Source of the DNA: a bacterium
GTDB lineage: Bacteria > Desulfobacterota > Deferrimicrobia > Deferrimicrobiales > Deferrimicrobiaceae
Assembly (NCBI GenBank): GCA_020056545.1
Contig: JAGVHM010000073.1
Location: 1-11,829 of the forward strand
Length of the DNA stretch: 11,829 bases
Reading direction: 5' to 3'
Shown: positions 7,214 to 11,829 of the stretch, piece after piece
Layout: each line of letters begins with the position of its first letter
How positions within the stretch are numbered: the first letter of the stretch is position 1
Translations under genes and position numbers: made by a program
The notes under the pieces: model-generated
What the model saw: only the letters and a program-made list of their open reading frames with translations
What the model was told of the DNA's origin: nothing
Databases searched by the model: none

Positions 7214-8146
7214 ATGTCGTACCTACCCGGGAAAAAACATCCGATCCTGGCTCTCTGGGGATTGCCGGGAATTATTCTTGTCGTTCTTCTCCTCGTCTTG
7301 CCCACCCTGGCAGCCCGGGGGGGGATGACGGAGAAGAGGACGATCTATTTCGGAGTTATACCGCGGTTCAATCCGCACGTCATGTACGAATATTACCAGC
7401 CGCTCATGGATTATCTGAGCCGGAAGACACCTTACCGTTTCGAGCTGCGCATCGGCCGCTCCTATATTGGGACGATCGAGGACCTGGAGAAAGGGGTCAC
7501 CGACGTCGCCTACCTCGGCGGCGCCACCTACGCGCTCGCAAGGCATCGTTTCGGGGCCCGCGCTATCGTCCGGCCCCTGAATTCGGAAGGCCGGTCGACA
7601 TACCGATGCTGCGTCATCGTCCGAAATGACAGCCCGGTAAAAACCATCGCTGACCTGAAAGGACGAAGCTTTGCTTACGGGGCGTACCATTCCACAACGG
7701 GCAGCCTTATACCGACCTTCATGCTGGTGGAGGCCGGGGTGACGCCCGCTGATCTGAAAACCTTGAAGAACTTCCACAACCACGAGGAGGTCGCCAGGGC
7801 GGTCCTGAAAGGGGTCTATGACGCTGGCGCGGTTAAAGACGTCGTCGCATGGAAGTACAGGGGGCAGGGGCTTCGGGTCATAGCGATCTCGGAAGAACTT
7901 CCTACCGCCCCGATCGCGGCAGGTCCCACGCTTTCCAGGGATGCGGAAAAAGCGGTGACTCAGGCGCTGCTTTCAATCAGGGGACCGGAAGAAAGGGAAG
8001 CTTTGGCGGGCCTGGGGCCGGAGCTCCTCCACGGGTTCGAGCGGGCCCGAAGCGAGGACTACGATTTCCTGTATGAAAAGATCGTCTCCATTCCCAAGGG
8101 ATGCGGCGTCCGTTGCCACTCTTCGAACCCCTTCTTCAGAAAATAA
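7214..8146 (+). CDS. PhnD-like periplasmic substrate-binding protein, likely sensor partner
   Basis: The 310-residue product starts at ATG 7214, with GGGAGA 6 bases upstream; an in-frame GTG at 7136 is less likely. Residues about 9-32 are strongly hydrophobic after a Lys-rich start, acting as a signal peptide or membrane anchor. The rest is a phosphonate-binding-like (PhnD/SsuA superfamily, PF12974 type) fold: IYFGVIPRFNPHVMYEYYQPL, the GVTDVAYLGGATYALAR hinge, VRNDSPVKTIADLKGRSFAYG, and GVYDAGAVKDVVAWKY. No ABC permease or ATPase is adjacent. Instead its 3' end overlaps the histidine kinase gene by 46 bp. Binding proteins of this family serve as the periplasmic sensing part of kinases such as TtrS, so a ligand-sensing role for the kinase is inferred; the ligand is unknown. 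The tail ends in CGVRCHSS, a CX3CH arrangement, close to the stop. Confidence 0.82.
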   Translation: MSYLPGKKHPILALWGLPGIILVVLLLVLPTLAARGGMTEKRTIYFGVIPRFNPHVMYEYYQPLMDYLSRKTPYRFELRIGRSYIGTIEDLEKGVTDVAYLGGATYALARHRFGARAIVRPLNSEGRSTYRCCVIVRNDSPVKTIADLKGRSFAYGAYHSTTGSLIPTFMLVEAGVTPADLKTLKNFHNHEEVARAVLKGVYDAGAVKDVVAWKYRGQGLRVIAISEELPTAPIAAGPTLSRDAEKAVTQALLSIRGPEEREALAGLGPELLHGFERARSEDYDFLYEKIVSIPKGCGVRCHSSNPFFRK

Positions 8147-9597
8147 GACGTCCTTTATTATCCCTCGCCGGCAAGTTCATGGCCGGAGGCGCCGCGGTGA
8201 TACTCGTAATCGCCCTGGGTTTTCACCATCTCCTGGTGGAGGAGGAAAAAAACCACCTTCTCGAGAGGAGAGAACGGGAGGCGAGGATCCTAGCAGCCTC
8301 GATGAGATTACCCTTCACGCAGATCCTGCTCTACGAAGAGACCGGTCTGGTCGCCGAAGCGGGACTCCTCGATATGTATGTCTCGCGCCTCGTGGCGAGC
8401 AAGGAGATGCACGTCTCCTATGCAATTGTTCTCGATTCCGAGGGGGTCGTGCTCTCCCACAGCGACCTGACGCAATTTCACAAGCGGCTTGACGATCCCT
8501 TGACCCTGAAGGCGCTGATCGCCGCGGATATTACCCTGTCCCACGTGGGGGATCCATTCAAGGACGGGGTGATCGACGTGGCGGTCCCGCTGAACGTCTC
8601 CTCGAAGCGTTTCGGCACCCTCCGGCTCGGCTATACTCTCGAGGGGCTGGCCTGGGAGATACGCATGCTGAGGAGGAAAGTCATGGCCCTTACGGCCGCG
8701 ACTTCGGCCCTTCTGGCACTGTTGGTCTTCATCGCCGCGCGGATCATGACCAGGCCGATACGGCGGCTGGCGAGCGCCCTCAATGCCGTCCAGCCCGGGA
8801 GCTTCGAGCCGGTGAAGCTGCCGGAGCGCAACGACGAGATCGGGGAATTGCAGGACAGCTACCGCGTCATGGTCGACCGTCTGAGGGAAGAAGAGGCCGA
8901 GCGTAAAAGGACCCATGAACTCTTGGGGAGCACCGAGAAGATGGCGACGATCGGCACGCTGGCGGCGGGGATCGCGCACGAGATAAACAGCCCCCTCACG
9001 GGGGCGATGCACGGCGTCCAGGCGTTGCGGAAGGAGTCGTTGCCTCAAACGAAAAGGGACCAGTACCTGCAGGTCGTCGGAGAGAGCCTCGATAGGATCC
9101 GCCGCGCCGTCTCGCAGCTTCTCGACTACTCGACAGTCCACGCCGCGCACTTTTCCGATTGCGACCTCCGGCGGCTCGTCGGAAAAACCCTGGAGCTGCT
9201 CGACTTCCAGATCGGCAAGGGCGGGATCGAGGTCGTAAACCGCGTCCCCCCCCTGACCGTACGGGCGGACGCCCACAAGATGGAGCAGGTACTCGTCAAC
9301 CTGGTGCTGAACGCCATCGCTGCCATGCATTCCGGCGGAAGGCTCGACATCAGCCAAGTAGACGGCGGCCCGTACGTGACACTGGTCATCTCCGACACCG
9401 GGGTAGGGATTCCGGAAGAGAACCTCGGCCGGATCTTCGAGCCCTTCTTCACGACAAAAGGGACTGGCAAGGGTACAGGCCTTGGGCTCGCTGTTTGCAA
9501 GAAAATCGTCGAACAGCACGGCGGGAGGATTACGGTGTCCTCCCGTCCCGGCGAGGGAGCCACTTTTTTCGTTTCCCTCCCGCACTCTCCTGCTTAG
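8101..9597 (+). CDS. Membrane sensor histidine kinase (HAMP, HisKA, HATPase_c)
   Basis: A 498-residue inner-membrane kinase. TM1 is about 26-46, followed by a periplasmic sensor region of about 150 residues (roughly 47-190) that resembles a Cache-type fold by length and by the YAIVLDSEGVVLSHSD pattern. TM2 is about 195-216 and is followed by a HAMP linker (217-270). The H box AAGIAHEINSPLTGAMHG holds the phosphoacceptor His293. The ATPase domain has the N box NLVLNAIAAM, G1 DTGVGIPEENLGRIFEPFFTTK and G2 GTGLGLAV. The HEINSPL box and the sigma54-type partner regulator place it with NtrB/ZraS-like kinases. ATG 8101 is the only plausible early start; its AAGGG abuts the codon, so translation is probably coupled to the overlapping binding-protein gene. 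The regulator follows after 11 bp. Confidence 0.93.
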   Translation: MRRPLPLFEPLLQKIRRPLLSLAGKFMAGGAAVILVIALGFHHLLVEEEKNHLLERREREARILAASMRLPFTQILLYEETGLVAEAGLLDMYVSRLVASKEMHVSYAIVLDSEGVVLSHSDLTQFHKRLDDPLTLKALIAADITLSHVGDPFKDGVIDVAVPLNVSSKRFGTLRLGYTLEGLAWEIRMLRRKVMALTAATSALLALLVFIAARIMTRPIRRLASALNAVQPGSFEPVKLPERNDEIGELQDSYRVMVDRLREEEAERKRTHELLGSTEKMATIGTLAAGIAHEINSPLTGAMHGVQALRKESLPQTKRDQYLQVVGESLDRIRRAVSQLLDYSTVHAAHFSDCDLRRLVGKTLELLDFQIGKGGIEVVNRVPPLTVRADAHKMEQVLVNLVLNAIAAMHSGGRLDISQVDGGPYVTLVISDTGVGIPEENLGRIFEPFFTTKGTGKGTGLGLAVCKKIVEQHGGRITVSSRPGEGATFFVSLPHSPA

Positions 9598-9608
9598 GGA
9601 AGAAATAC

Positions 9609-10961
9609 ATGGACCCTTCGGGAAAACGCATACTTGTCGTCGAGGACGACCCCGGACTCCGATTCACGTTGACTGACAACCTGGAGGAGGCGGGATTCTC
9701 CGTCACTGCCGCGGACGACGGCGAAGAGGCGATCCGCCTGCTCGGGACGGATACGTTCGATATCGTGGTGACCGACCTTCGGCTCCCCGGCAAGGACGGG
9801 CTGGAAGTCCTCAGGGAGACGAAGACGAAAACTCCCCCTCCCTCCGTCATCACCATTACCGGCCACGGCAGCATCGAATCCGCCGTGGCGGCGATAAAGC
9901 TCGGCGCCGAGGACTATCTGACGAAGCCGTTTTCGATGGAAGAGTTCCTATTGCTTCTGGAAAAGGTCTTCCGCGTCCGGTCCCTGGAGGAGGAGAACCG
10001 GGACCTGAAGCGGCGCATCGTTTCCCAGTCCCTGTTCGAGGAGCTGGTCGGGAAGAGCAAGGGGATGCTGGAGGTCTTCGATCTCATCTCCGTCGTGGCG
10101 GATACGGACGCCACGGTGCTCATCCTCGGCGAAAGCGGGACCGGCAAGGAGCTTGTCGCCAGAGCCCTACACCGGCGCGGCAAGAGGAAGGACGGATCCT
10201 TCGTCGCCCTCAACTGCTCCGCCATTCCCCAGAGCCTTTTCGAGGCGGAGCTGTTCGGATACGAAAAGGGGGCGTTCACCGGTGCCATCCGTCGCGGGAT
10301 GGGCAAGATCGAGCAGGCGCACGGCGGGACGCTGTTCCTTGACGAGATCGCCGAGATGCCCCCTTCCGCGCAGGTGAAGCTTCTTCGCGTGCTCCAGGAG
10401 CGCTCCTTCACAAGGATCGGCGGGAACGAAAACGTCCACGTCGATATAAGGATCGTGTCGGCTACCAACAAGGACGACCTCAAGGCGATGGTCGCCGAAG
10501 GAAGCTTCCGGGAAGACCTCTTCTACCGTCTGAATGTCTTTGCCATCCGGATGCCTCCCTTGCGGGAGCGAAAAGAGGACATCCCCCTGATCACTGACCA
10601 CTTCATCGAGAAGCTCGGGGGCGCCCGCCGCGTCTCGGATGCGGCTATGGCCATGCTCATGGACCACCGATACCCGGGAAACGTCCGCGAGCTGTGGAAC
10701 ATCGTCGAGCGGGCCTCCATACTCTGCAGGGAGGGGACCATCGAGCCGAAGCACCTCCCCCCGGAGCTGCCCGGCGCCGGGAAGACCTCTTCCGAGAGGC
10801 TCCCGGCCGAGGGGGAAATCCTCCAGTTGAAAGACGCCGTCAGGAGGTTCGAGCAAGATTACATACAGCGCGCCTTGAAGGCCGCGGGGGGAAGCCGGAC
10901 CCAGGCCTCCAACCTCCTCGGAATCGGCCGGAAGGCGCTCTGGGAGCGCATCAGGAAATAG
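9609..10961 (+). CDS. Sigma54-dependent response regulator, NtrC/AtoC/ZraR family
   Basis: A 450-residue cytoplasmic transcription activator. The receiver domain (about 6-120) has the acidic pocket E12-D13-D14, phosphoacceptor D56 in TDLRLPGKDG, T84 and K106 in DYLTKPFS. The AAA+ domain (about 145-375) has Walker A GESGTGKE (174-181), the sigma54-contacting loop GAFTGA (221-226) and Walker B GGTLFLDEIAEMP. The C-terminal Fis-type helix-turn-helix ends GGSRTQASNLLGIGRKALWERIRK. All parts needed for sigma54 activation are intact. The start ATG 9609 has AGGGAAG 7 bases upstream; the frame extends upstream only as overlap with the kinase. It is the cognate partner of the kinase. Likely targets are sigma54 promoters, possibly including the one before the downstream cytochrome gene. 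Confidence 0.95.
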   Translation: MDPSGKRILVVEDDPGLRFTLTDNLEEAGFSVTAADDGEEAIRLLGTDTFDIVVTDLRLPGKDGLEVLRETKTKTPPPSVITITGHGSIESAVAAIKLGAEDYLTKPFSMEEFLLLLEKVFRVRSLEEENRDLKRRIVSQSLFEELVGKSKGMLEVFDLISVVADTDATVLILGESGTGKELVARALHRRGKRKDGSFVALNCSAIPQSLFEAELFGYEKGAFTGAIRRGMGKIEQAHGGTLFLDEIAEMPPSAQVKLLRVLQERSFTRIGGNENVHVDIRIVSATNKDDLKAMVAEGSFREDLFYRLNVFAIRMPPLRERKEDIPLITDHFIEKLGGARRVSDAAMAMLMDHRYPGNVRELWNIVERASILCREGTIEPKHLPPELPGAGKTSSERLPAEGEILQLKDAVRRFEQDYIQRALKAAGGSRTQASNLLGIGRKALWERIRK

Positions 10962-11000
10962 TCCTTCTGCGTCCGTCCACCGGAAAACACGCCCCCACTC

Positions 11001-11054
11001 GTTTCTTTTTCGAAACATGACGGGCATTGCGTATCGTAAACGAAACGTCCGGGC
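11001..11054. promoter_or_regulatory. GAAAC repeat cluster, possible activator-binding sites
   Basis: GTTTC at 11001-11005 faces GAAAC at 11012-11016 as an inverted repeat with a 6-base spacer, and GAAAC returns at 11042-11046. The longer pattern CGAAAC-N3/4-CGGGC occurs at 11011-11025 and 11041-11054, exactly 30 bp apart (about three helical turns). The cluster lies 23-75 bp upstream of the sigma54-like sequence. It could be an upstream activating site for the neighbouring NtrC-type regulator. This is pattern-based inference only. Confidence 0.3.
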
Positions 11055-11075
11055 TATCGCTCTTTGCCTTCACTT

Positions 11076-11091
11076 GGGCACGTTGCTTGTT
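11076..11091 (+). promoter_or_regulatory. Sigma54 (-24/-12)-like sequence before the cytochrome gene
   Basis: GGGCACGTTGCTTGTT fits the consensus TGGCACG-N4-TTGCW with correct spacing of the GG and TTG elements. It has two mismatches: the first T is G, and the important -12 C is T. If used, transcription would start near 11102 and leave a leader of about 160 bases. Its place directly downstream of a sigma54 activator gene raises its plausibility, but the -12 mismatch lowers it. Confidence 0.35.
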
Positions 11092-11243
11092 GAATGATCC
11101 AACCCTTAGTTAAACATGACATAGTCGGCCGTTACGGCAAGTTCCAGCCTTGGATATAAGACTTGCTGATTCTAATTATTTGGCATTAGCGCAAATCCCA
11201 CGAGCGCAGAAATCCGTCTCCATGTTTTCGGCACACCCAAATC

Positions 11244-11252
11244 AAAGGAGGG
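11244..11252 (+). promoter_or_regulatory. Strong ribosome-binding site of the cytochrome gene
   Basis: AAAGGAGGG, a near-perfect anti-16S match, lies 9 bases before ATG 11261 (counted from AGGAGG). It fixes that start and implies high expression. It is much stronger than the sites before the kinase and the binding protein. Confidence 0.85.
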
Positions 11253-11260
11253 TCGGATAG

Positions 11261-11829
11261 ATGAAGAACAAGGCGATACCTGAAAGACTGTTGATCATGA
11301 CAGTCCTCGCCTGTTGCCTGCTGCTGGCGGTGATCGGTATCTCACCAGCCGCCGTCGGCGACTTTGTCGGAAGCGACAAATGCAAGGAGTGCCATGAAGG
11401 GATCTCCGGATCCTTCCGCGCCAACATCCACGCGAAGGCCGCCTATTACGGAGAGAAGAACGCGGGCTGCGAATCCTGCCACGGGCCCGCGGGGGGCCAC
11501 GTGGAATCGGGCGACAAGGCGAAGATCCGGAACCCGGCGAAGATCGGCGCGGAAGAAGCTGCAACCGCGTGCCTTTCCTGCCACAGCAAGGACAAGGGGC
11601 AGATGTTATGGAAAGGCAGCGCCCACGACAGCCAGGAAGTCAGCTGCGCCGTCTGCCACAAGATCCACGGCAACAAGGCCAAGCTCCTGGCGAAAGCCGA
11701 CGAAAAGGATGTCTGCTTCGCCTGCCACAGCGAGGTGCGCGCCTCCATGCTGAAGCGGTCCAAGCACCCGATGAGGGACTCCTCTTCTCCCACGGGCGAG
11801 GGCAAGATGGGCTGTTCCTCCTGCCACAA
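11261..11829 (+). CDS. Multihaem c-type cytochrome, MtrA/DmsE-like, 5' part only
   Basis: Open from ATG 11261 to the window end (189 codons, 3' end missing). An N-terminal signal peptide (basic start, hydrophobic core about 10-27, probable cut after AAVG near residue 33) sends it to the periplasm. Six CXXCH haem-c motifs follow: CKECH (41-45), CESCH (70-74), CLSCH (104-108), CAVCH (129-133), CFACH (152-156) and CSSCH (185-189). Between them lie likely distal His ligands H57, H80, H122, H136 and H169. The pattern NIHAK, CHGPAGGHVESGDK, SAHDS, CAVCHKIHG and SKHPM with about 30-residue spacing is that of the DmsE/MtrA decahaem family, which carries electrons through the outer membrane with an MtrB-like porin. 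Four more haems and a porin gene would be expected beyond the window. A different multihaem protein cannot be excluded from half a sequence. Confidence 0.9.
   Translation, partial: MKNKAIPERLLIMTVLACCLLLAVIGISPAAVGDFVGSDKCKECHEGISGSFRANIHAKAAYYGEKNAGCESCHGPAGGHVESGDKAKIRNPAKIGAEEAATACLSCHSKDKGQMLWKGSAHDSQEVSCAVCHKIHGNKAKLLAKADEKDVCFACHSEVRASMLKRSKHPMRDSSSPTGEGKMGCSSCH

Larger units (their letters stand above)
10962..11260. other. Non-coding stretch between regulator and cytochrome gene
   Basis: About 299 bp without a credible gene on either strand and visibly richer in A+T than the flanking genes, as expected for a regulatory region. It holds the GAAAC repeats and the sigma54-like sequence listed separately. 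I see no clear intrinsic terminator after the regulator stop and no convincing sigma70 promoter. Confidence 0.7.

Noticed and set aside
8308..9585. 425-codon open frame on the reverse strand across the histidine kinase gene
   Set aside because: It lies opposite a fully recognisable kinase, its protein resembles no family I know, and long antisense frames are expected in high-G+C DNA.
9159..9608. Upstream extension of the response regulator frame
   Set aside because: It lies inside the kinase gene; the receiver domain begins right after ATG 9609, which has its own ribosome-binding site.
11179..11195. TTGGCATTAGCGCAAAT as a second sigma54 promoter
   Set aside because: The -24-like TGGCA is good, but no GC pair stands at the required distance for -12.

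Overview
This window looks like a high-G+C, Gram-negative, didermic bacterium with lipopolysaccharide and multihaem cytochromes. The chain argC-kdsB-pyrG-kdsA-kdsD-kdsC-lptC behind rplM-rpsI, followed by an NtrC-type two-component system and a decahaem-type cytochrome c, is most like Desulfobacterota/Geobacter-like lineages (former Deltaproteobacteria). That placement is an inference from gene content and order; no 16S or other phylogenetic marker search was possible.

Left two thirds (1-7053, all on the minus strand, so read from high to low coordinates). rplM and rpsI (ribosomal proteins L13 and S9) have a good sigma70-type promoter at 7090-7118 and end at a strong intrinsic terminator (6129-6163). 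A 312-bp gap follows. It carries a perfect 91-bp direct repeat whose ends form inverted repeats (REP/MITE-like). Then comes a tightly packed chain: argC, kdsB, pyrG, kdsA, kdsD, kdsC and the start of an lptC-like gene. Nearly every junction overlaps as GTGA or ATGA, so the chain is probably one translationally coupled operon. It holds all four steps from ribulose 5-phosphate to CMP-Kdo (KdsD, KdsA, KdsC, KdsB), plus CTP synthase, which makes the CTP that KdsB consumes, and the first lipopolysaccharide export gene. The active-site residues of KdsD and the metal ligands of KdsA can all be located; KdsA is of the metal-dependent (Cys) type.

Right third (7214-11829, plus strand, divergent from rplM). 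A membrane-anchored or secreted PhnD-like periplasmic binding protein overlaps a sensor histidine kinase by 46 bp. The kinase is followed 11 bp later by a sigma54-dependent response regulator. No ABC permease or ATPase accompanies the binding protein, so the three genes look like a three-component sensory system. After a 299-bp non-coding stretch with a sigma54-promoter-like sequence and GAAAC repeats comes the start of an MtrA/DmsE-like multihaem cytochrome c, cut by the window end after six CXXCH motifs. A reasonable hypothesis is that the sensory system controls this extracellular or periplasmic electron-transfer gene.

Most interesting points: the possible sensor-to-cytochrome regulatory unit; a CX3CH motif at the end of the PhnD-like protein; the repeat element placed between the ribosomal-protein terminator and argC; and a palindrome overlapping the rplM transcription start.
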